A stretch of 64,000 bases of DNA from Methylobacterium sp. WL119 (GTDB lineage Bacteria > Pseudomonadota > Alphaproteobacteria > Rhizobiales > Beijerinckiaceae). The notes beneath the pieces were generated by a model, which saw nothing but the letters and a program-made list of their open reading frames with translations, was not told where the DNA came from and did not search any database. Made by a program: the position numbers and the translations under genes. Where the stretch lies: positions 1 to 64,000 of the forward strand of contig NZ_VRUU01000012.1 in the NCBI RefSeq assembly GCF_008039875.1. Direction: 5' to 3'. This document shows, piece after piece, positions 1 through 8,324 of the stretch; position 1 is the first letter of the stretch, and each line of letters starts with the position of its first letter.

Positions 1-1
1 C

Positions 2-1096
2 GGGTTCAGTGCGTGCCTCTTGGGGCTTGGCTTGCCACTGGCCCGCGCCACCACCCACGCGCCGACCCTGCATCCGTCGTTCCGCTGGGTAATGCGCGTC
101 TGGCATCCAGGAGCGTCGAGCCTAGCCCTGCGTCGCCGCCACGGCATCGAGAGTACGCCGACCTTCCACGGCAACACCGTCGAGCGCGTAGTCGAGACCC
201 GTACCCCATTCCGATGCCGTCTCGACGGGGATGGGCCGCTGCCGTTTCCTGTGCTCGGCGAGCTTCGCACCGAGGGTCTAACCGACTACCTCATCGTGCC
301 GCTGCGCGCCGCGCGTGGACGCATGGGCGCCGCCTCCTGGGCCACGGCGAGACCGGGCGGCTTCACGCCGATCGAGATCGACACGTTGCTGGCGCTGGTC
401 GAGCCGTTCTCGCTGCTGTTCGAGATCAAGGCGCTCGACGACATGCTAGGCGCGGTGCTGAGTGCCTATGTCGGACGCGACCCGGCGCGGCAAATCCTGG
501 CCGGCACGGTGCGGCGCGGCGACGTACGCTTGATGCGGGCCGCGATGATGCTGACCGACCTGCGCGGGTTCGGCGAACTGTCCGACCGGCAAAGCTCCGA
601 CCGTGTCGTGGCCGCCCTCAACCGGATGTTCGATGCCATCGTGCCGGCCGTCGAGGCGGAAGGCGGCGAGGTGCTGAAGTACATCGGCGACGGGCTACTG
701 GCCGTGTTCGATGCCGATCGCGACGAGGCCGAGGCGCGCAGTGCCGCCTTGCGTTCCGCCGAGGCCGCGCTTGATGCGCTTGCGACCCTGCGCGACGGTG
801 ACAGGGCTGCCTTCGAGGTCGGCGTCGCACTTCATGTCGGGGAGGTCGCCTACGGCAATATCGGCGGCGGCGACCGGGTCGATTTCACGGCGATCGGCCG
901 CGATCTCAACGTGCTCGCCCGCGTCGAGCGCCTGTGCAAGACCTACGACACGCCGCTGATCGCCACCGACACCTTCATCGACGGGTTGGCACATGCCCTT
1001 GAACCGCTTGGCACCGTCGCCCTGCGCGGTTTTTCCGAGCGTCACGCCCTGTTCGGGTGTCGCAGGACCGCGCCCGTCGGCGCGCCGGCGGCGTGA
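2..1096 (+). CDS. Class III adenylate/guanylate cyclase domain protein (5' partial)
   Basis: Soluble nucleotide cyclase that would make cAMP or cGMP. The C-terminal half is a complete class III catalytic domain. It has the metal-binding aspartates in TDLRGF and YIGDG, a lysine just before the latter (ATP-type substrate selection), the FTAIG segment, and the Asn/Arg pair in LNVLARVE. The N-terminal half looks like a GAF-type sensor, with no signal peptide or membrane segment. The frame is open to the window edge and the first in-window start is only a TTG at 20, so the true start is probably upstream. It is followed by about 200 bp containing the promoter of the next gene, so it is unlikely to be in the sulfite operon. 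Confidence 0.85.
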   Translation, partial: GFSACLLGLGLPLARATTHAPTLHPSFRWVMRVWHPGASSLALRRRHGIESTPTFHGNTVERVVETRTPFRCRLDGDGPLPFPVLGELRTEGLTDYLIVPLRAARGRMGAASWATARPGGFTPIEIDTLLALVEPFSLLFEIKALDDMLGAVLSAYVGRDPARQILAGTVRRGDVRLMRAAMMLTDLRGFGELSDRQSSDRVVAALNRMFDAIVPAVEAEGGEVLKYIGDGLLAVFDADRDEAEARSAALRSAEAALDALATLRDGDRAAFEVGVALHVGEVAYGNIGGGDRVDFTAIGRDLNVLARVERLCKTYDTPLIATDTFIDGLAHALEPLGTVALRGFSERHALFGCRRTAPVGAPAA

Positions 1097-1190
1097 CGCC
1101 GAGACGGCGTCCTTGATCGTCCCATCGGAGATCGAAACTTCTCAAATCATCGCGTTTGGAGATCATTCGTATCGCGAAAGACCGTTGGTG

Positions 1191-1218
1191 GGAATAAATC
1201 GCATCCCGTAGCATCTCC
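1191..1218 (+). promoter_or_regulatory. Putative ECF-sigma promoter of sorAB
   Basis: GGAATAAA, 12 bp, then GCATC, lying 75 bp before the sorA start. The same two blocks at exactly the same spacing occur before three other transcription units in the first 9 kb (2911, 8325, and 8267 on the minus strand). One of these heads the operon that encodes an ECF sigma factor. The pattern is what an ECF -35/-10 pair looks like; assigning it to the local sigma factor is inference. Confidence 0.75.
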
Positions 1219-1292
1219 CTGGTCGCGAGGAATCGCCACGGGCCCGGTGCCCTCGAACGCATCGACGCCGACATCCTTCAAGGGGAGAGACC

Positions 1293-2516
1293 ATGCACGG
1301 ACTGGACAGACCGATGAACCGCCGCCTCGTCCTGGGTGGCCTAGGGCTCGGCAGCCTCGGCGCCGCCATACCGGCCTGGGCGGGCGGCTCGGTGAAGCTT
1401 CCGCTGCCCGGCGGCCCGGACGAGCGGGCGCTGACCACGGCCTTTCCGGGCAAGGCCGAGATGATCCTCCAGCGCACTCATCCGCCGCTACTGGAGACGC
1501 CGTTCTCGGTGTTCGACGAGGGCGTGTTCACCCCCAACGATCGCTTCTACGTCCGCTGGCACTGGGCCTCGATCCCGACCGAAGTCGATGCCGGCACCTT
1601 CCGGCTCAAGGTCCACGGCCATGTCGAGAAGGAGCTCTCGCTCTCGCTCGACGCCATCGCCGGCCTGCCGCGCTTCGAGATCGCCGCGGTGAACCAGTGC
1701 TCGGGCAATTCGCGTGGGCTGTTCGAGCCGCGGGTGCCCGGCGCGCAATGGGCCAACGGCTCGATGGGCAACGCCCGCTGGACCGGGGTGCGCCTCAAGG
1801 ACGTGCTCGAAAAGGCCGGGGTGAAGTCCGGCGCCGTGCAGGTGCGCTTCAGCGGCCTCGACGAGCCCGTGGTCGACGACGCGCCGGACTTCAAGAAGTC
1901 CCTCGATCTCGACCACGCCAACAATGGTGAGGTGATGATCGCCTACGCGATGAACGGCGAGCAACTTCCGCTGCTCAACGGTTTCCCGCTCCGCCTCGTG
2001 GTGCCGGGCTGGTACTCGACCTACTGGGTCAAGATGCTGTCCGACATCGAGGTGCTGGACAAGCCCGACGACCAATATTGGATGAAGACCGCTTACCGCA
2101 TACCGGACGTGCCGGGCGCTAACATCAAGCCCGGTCAGACCGGCTTCAAGACGGTGCCGATCAACAGGATGGTGCCGCGCTCGTTCGTAACCAACCTGCA
2201 GGACGGCGCCAAGGTGGCGGCCGGAACGCCGGTGGCGTTGCGCGGCATCGCCTTCGGCGGCGATTGCGGGGTGAAGGCGGTCGAGTTCTCCGGCGACGGC
2301 GGGGCGACGTGGTTCCCGGCGCAGCTCGGCGCGGACGAGGGCCCCTACAGCTTCCGCCGCTTCGAGGGCAGCCTGCCGGCGCTGGCCTCCGGCACCCACA
2401 CGGTCCGGGTCCGCTGCACCAACACCAACGGCGTCGCGCAGCCCATGGACCGGGTCTGGAACGGCGCCGGCTTCATGCAGAACGGCATCGAGGCCGTGTC
2501 ATTCCAGGCCGCTTGA
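1293..2516 (+). CDS. sorA: Periplasmic sulfite dehydrogenase, molybdenum subunit (SorA-type)
   Basis: Oxidises sulfite to sulfate in the periplasm and passes electrons to a c-type cytochrome. The 407-residue protein starts with an RR-containing export signal (NRRLVLGG, then a hydrophobic stretch ending AWA), as expected for a Tat-exported molybdopterin enzyme. The molybdopterin domain carries the Mo-ligand cysteine in NQCSGNSRG and conserved segments such as MNGEQLPLLNGFPLR and VPGWYSTYWVK. A C-terminal Ig-like dimerisation domain follows (about 290-400). The next gene, 11 bp downstream, is its cytochrome c partner, matching the SorAB arrangement. The start at 1293 has GGGGAG upstream; a second ATG 18 bp downstream is also possible. 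Confidence 0.85.
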   Translation: MHGLDRPMNRRLVLGGLGLGSLGAAIPAWAGGSVKLPLPGGPDERALTTAFPGKAEMILQRTHPPLLETPFSVFDEGVFTPNDRFYVRWHWASIPTEVDAGTFRLKVHGHVEKELSLSLDAIAGLPRFEIAAVNQCSGNSRGLFEPRVPGAQWANGSMGNARWTGVRLKDVLEKAGVKSGAVQVRFSGLDEPVVDDAPDFKKSLDLDHANNGEVMIAYAMNGEQLPLLNGFPLRLVVPGWYSTYWVKMLSDIEVLDKPDDQYWMKTAYRIPDVPGANIKPGQTGFKTVPINRMVPRSFVTNLQDGAKVAAGTPVALRGIAFGGDCGVKAVEFSGDGGATWFPAQLGADEGPYSFRRFEGSLPALASGTHTVRVRCTNTNGVAQPMDRVWNGAGFMQNGIEAVSFQAA

Positions 2517-2527
2517 GGAGAACAGCC

Positions 2528-2866
2528 ATGAACCCGATCCGCCCTGCGGCCCTCATCGCCGCCCTCATACTGTCTCCCATGGTGGCGCTCGCCGCTTCGG
2601 CTCCCGAGCCGATGCGCTTCACCTCGCAATCGATCGAATTCCCGACTTCCGACCGGATCTTCCCGGACGGGCCGGGGGCCGAGGCGGTCAACAACAACTG
2701 CCTCGCCTGCCACTCGGCCGGGATGGTGCTGACCCAGCCCAAGCTCACGAAGGCGCAGTGGACCGAGACCGTGAACAAGATGGTTCACGTCTACAAGGCG
2801 CCCGTCGATCCGGCCGACGTGCAGACCATCGTCGATTACCTCACGGCGTTGAAGCCGACGCCCTGA
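2528..2866 (+). CDS. sorB: Sulfite dehydrogenase cytochrome c subunit (SorB-type)
   Basis: Small monohaem c-type cytochrome, the likely electron acceptor of the upstream molybdenum subunit. It is 112 residues with a Sec signal peptide ending in ALAA near residue 23. It has a single haem motif CLACH near residue 58 and a methionine (KMVH) late in the sequence that could be the axial ligand. ATG at 2528 is preceded by GAGGAGA and lies 11 bp after the sorA stop, so the two are co-transcribed. Confidence 0.85.
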   Translation: MNPIRPAALIAALILSPMVALAASAPEPMRFTSQSIEFPTSDRIFPDGPGAEAVNNNCLACHSAGMVLTQPKLTKAQWTETVNKMVHVYKAPVDPADVQTIVDYLTALKPTP

Positions 2867-2910
2867 ATCCCCGAATCCAGAGGCCACCGCGTTTTTTTCG
2901 CCGGCCTCGG

Positions 2911-2938
2911 GGAATAGACCGCACCTTCCGGCATCTCC
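2911..2938 (+). promoter_or_regulatory. Putative ECF-sigma promoter of the 3053 beta-propeller gene
   Basis: GGAATAGA, 12 bp, then GCATCTCC, in the 186-bp gap before the propeller gene. It matches the sorA, 8201 (minus strand) and 8383 elements in sequence and exact spacing. It indicates that the propeller gene has its own start site rather than relying only on read-through from sorAB. Confidence 0.75.
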
Positions 2939-3052
2939 TCAGGGCGATGCACGGCCGGCCCGGCCTTGCACCACGGATTTCCGATTTCGAACCAGCCCTC
3001 GCGGCCGGCCTTTGGCCGCCGAACGAGTGCGCATGCCCGAGAGACCCGCTTC

Positions 3053-4036
3053 ATGACCCATATCCGCACCAGCCTCCGCACCCTCCTCGCCGGAGCCGCC
3101 TTGCTCCTCGCCCAGGGCCAGCCCGGGTTCGCCGCCGGCTTCGACGGCGCGATCAAGAACAACGCCCTGGCGCTGAACGCCGCCGGGACCGTCGCCGCTG
3201 TGTCGAACAGCGAGGAGAGCGCCGTCGTCGTCTACGACGTCGCCAAGGGCACCGTGCTGCGCCGCCTCGACGGCTTCGTCACGCCGCGCAACATCGTGTT
3301 CGCACCGGACGGCGCCCGCTTCTACATCTCCGACAGCGGCACCGGCCGGATCACGGTCTACGAGACCGCCACCGGCAAGGAGGCCGGCGTTCTCGCCGCG
3401 GGCCCCGGCGCGTTCGGCACGGTGCTCTCGGCCGACGGGACCAAGCTCTACGTCAACAACGAGGCCGCGAGCACGCTGACCGTGTTCGACACCAAGACCA
3501 TGCTCGCCGAGGCCGTGATCCCCGGCTTCGCGCAGCCGCGCCAGGGCGTGAAGCTGTCGCCGGACGGCAAGACCGTGTTCGTGACGAACTTCCTCGGCGA
3601 CAAGATTACGTTGGTCGATACCGCCACCAACAAGATCACCGGCGAGATCGCCGGGTTCGACAAGCTGCGCGCCATCTCGATCACCAAGGACGGTAAGACG
3701 CTGTTTGCCGCCAATAGCGGCCGTAACACCATCGGCGTGGTCGATGTCGCCGCCCGTAAAGTCACCTCCGAGGTGGCAGTGGGCAAGGACCCCTACGGCG
3801 CCGCGCTGACCCCGGACGGGCGCTTCGTCTATTCGGGCAACCTCAAGGACAACTCGCTCTCGGTGATCGACACCGGCACCCTCAAGGTCGTCGCCACGGT
3901 GACCGGCCTGAACGAGCCGCGCCAGGCGATCGCGTTCTCGGCCGACAACGCCCACGCCTACGTCCTCAACCGCGACCTCAGCGTCGCCGTGGTGGACCGG
4001 GCGAAGAACGTAGTCGTCTCGACGATGAAGCCGTGA
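3053..4036 (+). CDS. Secreted YVTN-type beta-propeller protein
   Basis: Exported beta-propeller of 327 residues with a signal peptide (AALLLAQGQPGFAAG, cleaved near residue 30). It is built from repeats of about 40 residues, each with an SPDGK or APDGA turn followed by VTN/YISD/YVNN and a strand ending in VDTA, VFDT or VIDT. About seven blades are visible. Such proteins often act as periplasmic binding or assembly factors beside redox enzymes, but no active site can be read. The start at 3053 is chosen because the signal peptide begins there; an upstream in-frame ATG at 2966 would give an implausible leader. It has its own ECF-type promoter. Confidence 0.8.
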   Translation: MTHIRTSLRTLLAGAALLLAQGQPGFAAGFDGAIKNNALALNAAGTVAAVSNSEESAVVVYDVAKGTVLRRLDGFVTPRNIVFAPDGARFYISDSGTGRITVYETATGKEAGVLAAGPGAFGTVLSADGTKLYVNNEAASTLTVFDTKTMLAEAVIPGFAQPRQGVKLSPDGKTVFVTNFLGDKITLVDTATNKITGEIAGFDKLRAISITKDGKTLFAANSGRNTIGVVDVAARKVTSEVAVGKDPYGAALTPDGRFVYSGNLKDNSLSVIDTGTLKVVATVTGLNEPRQAIAFSADNAHAYVLNRDLSVAVVDRAKNVVVSTMKP

Positions 4037-4043
4037 AGCGACG

Positions 4044-4073
4044 CGCGTCGGGGGCCTTATCGCCCCCGGCGCG
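4044..4073 (+). terminator. Strong hairpin after the beta-propeller gene
   Basis: Twelve-base-pair stem (CGCGTCGGGGGC with GCCCCCGGCGCG, one G-T wobble) and a 6-base loop, 8 bp after the stop codon at 4036. It is followed only by TT, so it is an imperfect intrinsic terminator or a transcript-end stabiliser. Confidence 0.6.
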
Positions 4074-4114
4074 TTCTCGTCGTCGACACGTCACGAACGC
4101 AGGACAAAAACCCC

Positions 4115-5200
4115 ATGCTCGGCCTGTTCCAGCGCAAGGACCGCCTCATCGTGCACGGCGAGGCGCCCTACAATGCCGAGCCGCCGCTCGATCGCCTGCG
4201 GGCGGCCTTCCTCACCGACCAGGCCGACTTCTACGTCCGCAGCCACGGCAACATCCCGGACCTCGACGCCGACGGCTACCGCCTGACTGTCGACGGGATG
4301 GTCGCGACGCCCCTCGAATTGTCCGTCGCCGATCTGAAGGCACGCTTCGCGCACGTCACCGTCACGGCGGTGATGCAATGCGCCGGCAACCGCCGGGCCG
4401 ACATGCTGGCTGTGGCCCCGGTCTCCGGCGACCCGTGGGCGCCCGGCGCCATCGGCAACGCGGAATGGACCGGGGTGCGGCTCGCCGACGTCCTGCACGC
4501 CGCCGGGATCGATGCGTGCGGTACGCGCCACGTCGCCTTCGAGAGCCACGACCGGATCGCCCGTACGGACACGCGCTTCGGCGCCTCGATCCTACTCGCC
4601 AAGGCACTGGCCCCCGAGACGCTGCTCGCCTTCTCGATGAACGGCGAGCCTCTCGCCCCCGAGCACGGCCATCCCCTACGAGTGGTCGTTCCAGGATTTG
4701 CCGGCATCCGCAGCCCGAAATGGCTCGCCCGCATCACGGTGCAGGACCACCCCTCCGACAATCCGATGCAGGCCGACGACTACAAGCTATTCCCGCCCGA
4801 CGTGACGGCCGAGACCGCCGACCCGGCCCACGGCATCACCATCGAGGCGATGCCGCTCAACAGCGCGATCTGCGAGCCCGCCCGCGGCGCAGCGTTGAAG
4901 GCCGGCCGGCACGCGATCCGCGGCTACGCCATCGCCAGCGACCGCGCGGTCGCCCGCGTAGACGTCTCGACGGATGGCGGTCGCAGCTGGGCACAGGCCC
5001 GGATCGACCGCGATGCCGACGCGCCCTACGCCTGGACGTTCTGGGAGATCGACCGCGAGCTGACCGCGGGCGAGCACGAACTCGCGGTGCGGGCCTGGGA
5101 CTCCGCCGGCCAGACCCAGCCGGCGGCGCCCGACGACACCTGGAACTACAAGGGCTACCTCAGCGCCGCCTGGCACCGGGTACGGGTCACGGTGGCCTAA
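4115..5200 (+). CDS. Cytosolic sulfite oxidase-fold molybdopterin enzyme
   Basis: Second sulfite oxidase-family protein in the locus, 361 residues. It has no signal peptide and no haem domain, so it would act in the cytoplasm or with an unknown acceptor. The Mo-ligand cysteine sits in MQCAGNRRADM. The conserved blocks GNAEWTGVRL, SMNGEPLAPEHGHPLR and VVPGFAGIRSPKWL follow, and a C-terminal Ig-like dimerisation domain (about 240-360) ends with DTWNYKGY. It differs enough from SorA to be a separate subfamily, closer to plant or animal sulfite oxidase. It is separated from the propeller gene by a hairpin and has no copy of the ECF-type promoter. Confidence 0.85.
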   Translation: MLGLFQRKDRLIVHGEAPYNAEPPLDRLRAAFLTDQADFYVRSHGNIPDLDADGYRLTVDGMVATPLELSVADLKARFAHVTVTAVMQCAGNRRADMLAVAPVSGDPWAPGAIGNAEWTGVRLADVLHAAGIDACGTRHVAFESHDRIARTDTRFGASILLAKALAPETLLAFSMNGEPLAPEHGHPLRVVVPGFAGIRSPKWLARITVQDHPSDNPMQADDYKLFPPDVTAETADPAHGITIEAMPLNSAICEPARGAALKAGRHAIRGYAIASDRAVARVDVSTDGGRSWAQARIDRDADAPYAWTFWEIDRELTAGEHELAVRAWDSAGQTQPAAPDDTWNYKGYLSAAWHRVRVTVA

Positions 5201-5203
5201 CAG

Positions 5204-5575
5204 TCACGCCCAGAGCAGGGCGGTGGCCGCAAGGCCCGAGATCGCGATCAGCAAGGCCGCGATCCCGACGGTGAGGATGCGCGGCATCATCGGGATCTCG
5301 GCATCGGCGAGACGCGCCCGGATCGCCCGGTCCCGCCATGCGGCGCCGGCGAACGAGGCAAGCGCGCAGGCGATCAACGTGAGCGACAGCACCTTTAGCG
5401 GCCAGACCGCCAGCACCTCCCGCAGGAAGCGCTGCGCGGCCAGGCCGACGCCGAGGAAGGCGAGCCCGGTGCGAAGCCACGCCACGAACGTACGCTCGGC
5501 TGCCAGAACCGTCCGGTCCTCGGCGAGCCTCACCCGGGGATCGTCGGGGTGCACGGGTTTCGCAGGATCGCTCAT
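5204..5575 (-). CDS. DUF202 (YidH-like) inner membrane protein
   Basis: Membrane protein of 123 residues. It has the DUF202 signature near the N-terminus (LAxxRTxLAxERTFVAWLRTGLAF) and three hydrophobic segments at about 35-55, 60-78 and 100-121. The function of the family is unknown. It overlaps the upstream LysR gene by 4 bp, making it the last gene of the COG4315-sigma-antisigma-LysR operon. Confidence 0.8.
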   Translation of the reverse strand: MSDPAKPVHPDDPRVRLAEDRTVLAAERTFVAWLRTGLAFLGVGLAAQRFLREVLAVWPLKVLSLTLIACALASFAGAAWRDRAIRARLADAEIPMMPRILTVGIAALLIAISGLAATALLWA

Positions 5576-6462
5576 CCGGCATCCGCCGTCGCGATCAGGT
5601 CGAGCAACGCGTCGGCGGCCCGGCTGCGGTAGCGCTCCTTGTGGCGCAGCACCCGGAACGGCCGGCTCGGCAGGGCGAACGCCGCCCGCACCAGGGTTCC
5701 GGCCCGAAGCGCTGCGGCGACCACGGTCTCGGACAGGACGGCGGCCCCGCCCCCGGCCTCGACGGCGGCGCGCACCGCCTCGTTAGAGGGCAGTTCGAGC
5801 GTGACCCGAAGCTGGGCGGCTGCGAGGCCGGCCGCACCCAGGGCCGTCTCGAAGGCCGAGCGGGTTCCCGATCCCGCCTCGCGCAGCACCCAGTCGGCCC
5901 CGGCGAGATTTTCGGGTTCGAGGGCGGTCGCCCCGGCGAAGGCATGGCCAGGGGCGACCACGAGGACCAGTTGGTCCTGCGCGATGGTGGTGCTCGCAAG
6001 CGTCGGGTCGTCGAGCGCCCCCTCGACGAAGCCGAGTTCGGCCTGCCCGGCGCGCACTGCGTCGGCGGCGTCGGTGGTGTTGCCCACCGCCAACCGGATA
6101 GCGATCTCAGGGTAGGCCCGGCGGAAGGCGACGAGGTGGCGAGGCAGCCAGTCGCTGGCGATGGTCTGGCTGGCGTAGAGCGCCAGCGTCCCGCGCCGCA
6201 GGCCGCTGAGGTCGGCGAGCACCAGTTCGGCCGCGTCGGCGCGGGCAAGCACGGCGCGGGCCTCGACGAGGAACACGCGCCCCGCCTCGGTCAACTCGAT
6301 CCCGCGGCCGACCCGGTGAAACAGCTTCGTCGCGTGCCGCCCCTCGATGTTGGCGATCGCCGTGCTGACCGCCGACTGGACGAGGTTCAGCGCTTCGGCA
6401 GCCCGCGTCACGTGCTGCCGCTCGGCCACCGCCACGAAGATGCGGAGCTGGTCGAGGGTCAC
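5572..6462 (-). CDS. LysR-family regulator, YeiE-like
   Basis: LysR-type transcription factor of 296 residues. The N-terminal winged helix-turn-helix (about 1-60) includes HVTRAAEALNLVQSAVSTAIANIE. The effector domain begins with ALYASQTIASDWLP and contains VGNTTDAADAV, ELGFVEG and LREAGSGTR. This series closely follows the YeiE subgroup. YeiE has been described as a sulfite-responsive regulator in enterobacteria, which fits the two sulfite oxidases here; the assignment is by motif similarity only. It overlaps the anti-sigma gene by 4 bp, so its expression is tied to the sigma operon. Confidence 0.8.
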   Translation of the reverse strand: MTLDQLRIFVAVAERQHVTRAAEALNLVQSAVSTAIANIEGRHATKLFHRVGRGIELTEAGRVFLVEARAVLARADAAELVLADLSGLRRGTLALYASQTIASDWLPRHLVAFRRAYPEIAIRLAVGNTTDAADAVRAGQAELGFVEGALDDPTLASTTIAQDQLVLVVAPGHAFAGATALEPENLAGADWVLREAGSGTRSAFETALGAAGLAAAQLRVTLELPSNEAVRAAVEAGGGAAVLSETVVAAALRAGTLVRAAFALPSRPFRVLRHKERYRSRAADALLDLIATADAG

Positions 6463-7268
6463 GGCTGCCGACGATCCGGCGCGAGGCCACGCACCTGCGC
6501 ATCGACCGCCTGCGCGACAGTGAGCAGCCGGGCCTCATCAGTTCGACCGGTGACGACGTAGGACATGCCGCCATCGACCCAGGAGAAGGCGGCGACATCG
6601 CCCTCGCGACCGAAGCGGAAGAGCGTTCGCCCATCGCCGTCTCCGACACGGCTGTAGAGCGACAGGCGGGTTCCGCGGTCGTCGTCGTACATTAGCATCG
6701 CTGCGGATTCGGCGCCGGCCGGCAGCAGCCGCCCGCCCATCAGGCGAAACCCTTGGGCCGCGAGATCGGGGGCCGCGACCGCGTGACCGAGGCGCTTCGA
6801 GAGCCACGTCACGAGGTGGAGCTTCTCGTCGGCGCGCACCTCCACCGGATGCACCACCTCGACCACGAAGGTGCGAAAGGCCGCGACCGCGTCCTGCGTC
6901 GCCGGTGCCTCCGCCACCATCGCCGTCGCGGGTCCGCCGCGCAGGGCATGGCCGACCCAGCCGCCGGCACCGCCGAGCGCAAGGCAGAGCACGGCTGCAG
7001 CTGCCATGGGGAACCAGCCCCCGCCGACGAACCGACGTCGCGGGCGAATGTTGGCCACCCGGAGCCGCGCCGGGATCGCCTCCTCGGCGATCGGCGCGAG
7101 GCGGGCACGCATGCGCTCGCGCAGGGCGCGATCCGCCGAGACCTCGGCCGCACGCGCGGGGTTTCCTTTGAGCCATGCCTCGACCAGCGCCTGCCGCTCC
7201 GGTTCGAGGCGGCCGTCGATCAGGCCGTGCAGGTCGTCCTCGCCGACCGGGCGTGGATCCCCGCTCAT
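6459..7268 (-). CDS. Membrane anti-sigma factor
   Basis: Negative regulator of the adjacent ECF sigma factor, 269 residues. The cytoplasmic N-terminus (about 1-90) has the anti-sigma helical pattern DDLHGLIDGRLEPER without zinc-binding cysteines. One transmembrane helix lies at about 92-115. The rest is a periplasmic domain containing VVEVVHPVEV and YDDDRGTRLSLY. The start at 7268 overlaps the sigma stop by 4 bp; a much longer in-frame reading upstream would run through the sigma gene and is not real. A periplasmic sensory domain fits a regulon made of exported redox proteins. Confidence 0.85.
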   Translation of the reverse strand: MSGDPRPVGEDDLHGLIDGRLEPERQALVEAWLKGNPARAAEVSADRALRERMRARLAPIAEEAIPARLRVANIRPRRRFVGGGWFPMAAAAVLCLALGGAGGWVGHALRGGPATAMVAEAPATQDAVAAFRTFVVEVVHPVEVRADEKLHLVTWLSKRLGHAVAAPDLAAQGFRLMGGRLLPAGAESAAMLMYDDDRGTRLSLYSRVGDGDGRTLFRFGREGDVAAFSWVDGGMSYVVTGRTDEARLLTVAQAVDAQVRGLAPDRRQP

Positions 7269-7774
7269 TTCACCCTCCTCAAGAGGCCGGTCCGGCCAGT
7301 TTCCAGAAAACTTCGCATCCGTGTCCGCGCCCGGCTTAAGCGCGACATCACCGTGCCGAGCGGTACCCCGAGCACCTGGGCCGCCTCGGCATAAGACAGA
7401 TCCTCCACCGCGACGAGCAGCAGCACCGAGCGCTGTTCCTCGGGCAGGGTGTCGAGCCCGGCGAGTACGTCGTGGCCTCCCAACGCGGCTTCCGGGTCGA
7501 TACCCGGATCGGGCACCTGCTCCAGTGCTTCCGCGCCGACATCGACGCCGCGCCGGCCCCGGCGCCGGACGGCGCCGAGGAACAGATTGCGCTCGATCGT
7601 GAACAGCCACGCCCGCAAGTCGCCGTCGCGGCGACGCCCGGACCAGGCGGACAATGCCCGCTCCAGCGTGTCCTGAACGAGGTCGTCGGCCGCCTCGCGG
7701 TCCCGCAACAGCGCGACGGCGTAGCGCCGCAACGCCGGGATCTGCGGTTCGATGAGGGCGGCGATCTCGTCCAA
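7265..7774 (-). CDS. ECF RNA polymerase sigma factor
   Basis: Extracytoplasmic-function sigma factor of 169 residues. Region 2 spans about 10-75 (RYAVALLRDREAADDLVQDTLERAL, AWLFTIERNLF). Region 4 spans about 110-160 (LPEEQRSVLLLVAVEDLSYAEAAQVLGVPLGTVMSRLSRAR). The next gene is its anti-sigma factor, and a COG4315-type gene precedes it by 43 bp. In Sinorhizobium meliloti, related ECF sigmas (RpoE1 and RpoE4) have been reported to respond to sulfite and control sulfite-oxidation genes. The shared promoter motif in this window points the same way. Confidence 0.9.
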   Translation of the reverse strand: MDEIAALIEPQIPALRRYAVALLRDREAADDLVQDTLERALSAWSGRRRDGDLRAWLFTIERNLFLGAVRRRGRRGVDVGAEALEQVPDPGIDPEAALGGHDVLAGLDTLPEEQRSVLLLVAVEDLSYAEAAQVLGVPLGTVMSRLSRARTRMRSFLETGRTGLLRRVK

Positions 7775-7817
7775 CGACGTTTCCCGGTCAGAGGGGGCCG
7801 ATCAAGGCATTCACCGA

Positions 7818-8201
7818 TCAAGGCTTGGCGATGTGCCACGCGCCGTTGAGGAAGCCGTCGCCGGTGATGTCGCCGGGCTTGGTGTCCTTGGCAAAGGTGT
7901 AGAGCGGCTTGCCCTTGTAGGCCCACTGCATCGTGCCGTCGTCCCGCGTCACCATCGTCCAGTCGCCGCTGGCGGCCGAGCCGGAGGCGGCCATCAGGGC
8001 CGGCCAGTTGGTGGCGCAGGGGCCGTTGCACATCGACTTGCCGCCCATGTCCTTGTCGAAGGTGTAGAGGGTCATGCTCTTGGCATCGACGAGCGCCGGC
8101 CCCTTGGCGGTCTCGGCCGTCATGGCAGGCGCGGCAGCCTGGGCGGCCAAGGCGGAGAAGGCGACAGCCGCGAAGGCGGCGCGGATCAGCAGAGTGCGCA
8201 T
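7818..8201 (-). CDS. Secreted COG4315-type repeat protein
   Basis: Exported protein of 127 residues with a signal peptide (AFAAVAFSALAAQAAA). It carries two copies of the family hallmark, YTFDKDMGGKSMCNGPC-ATNWP at about 46-67 and LYTFAKDTKPGD at about 100-111. The first copy has a CNGPC cysteine pair. The biochemical role is unknown; family members are periplasmic and often sit beside ECF sigma factors. It is the first gene of the sigma operon and lies directly downstream of a minus-strand copy of the ECF-type promoter. Confidence 0.8.
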   Translation of the reverse strand: MRTLLIRAAFAAVAFSALAAQAAAPAMTAETAKGPALVDAKSMTLYTFDKDMGGKSMCNGPCATNWPALMAASGSAASGDWTMVTRDDGTMQWAYKGKPLYTFAKDTKPGDITGDGFLNGAWHIAKP

Positions 8202-8239
8202 GGGTGAGGTCTCCCGCGGTCGAGCATGACCGCATCGGG

Positions 8240-8267
8240 AGGGATGCCGAAGAGGCGCCTCTATTCC
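8240..8267 (-). promoter_or_regulatory. Putative ECF-sigma promoter of the sigma operon (autoregulation)
   Basis: On the minus strand, GGAATAGA (8267-8260), 12 bp, then GCATC (8247-8243). It ends about 40 bp before the COG4315-type start at 8201. It is the same element and spacing as before sorA, the 3053 gene and the 8383 gene. The ECF sigma gene is in the operon it would drive, so the sigma would activate its own expression. Confidence 0.75.
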
Positions 8268-8324
8268 ACGCGTCTTCTCGACGACAGATCACGAAGGCGT
8301 GAACGGGCTCTCAGCCAAATCCGC

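Noticed and set aside
1488..2399. Long open frame antisense to sorA
   Set aside because: High-GC shadow: composition is His/Arg/Gly-rich and it is exactly opposite an enzyme with intact motifs.
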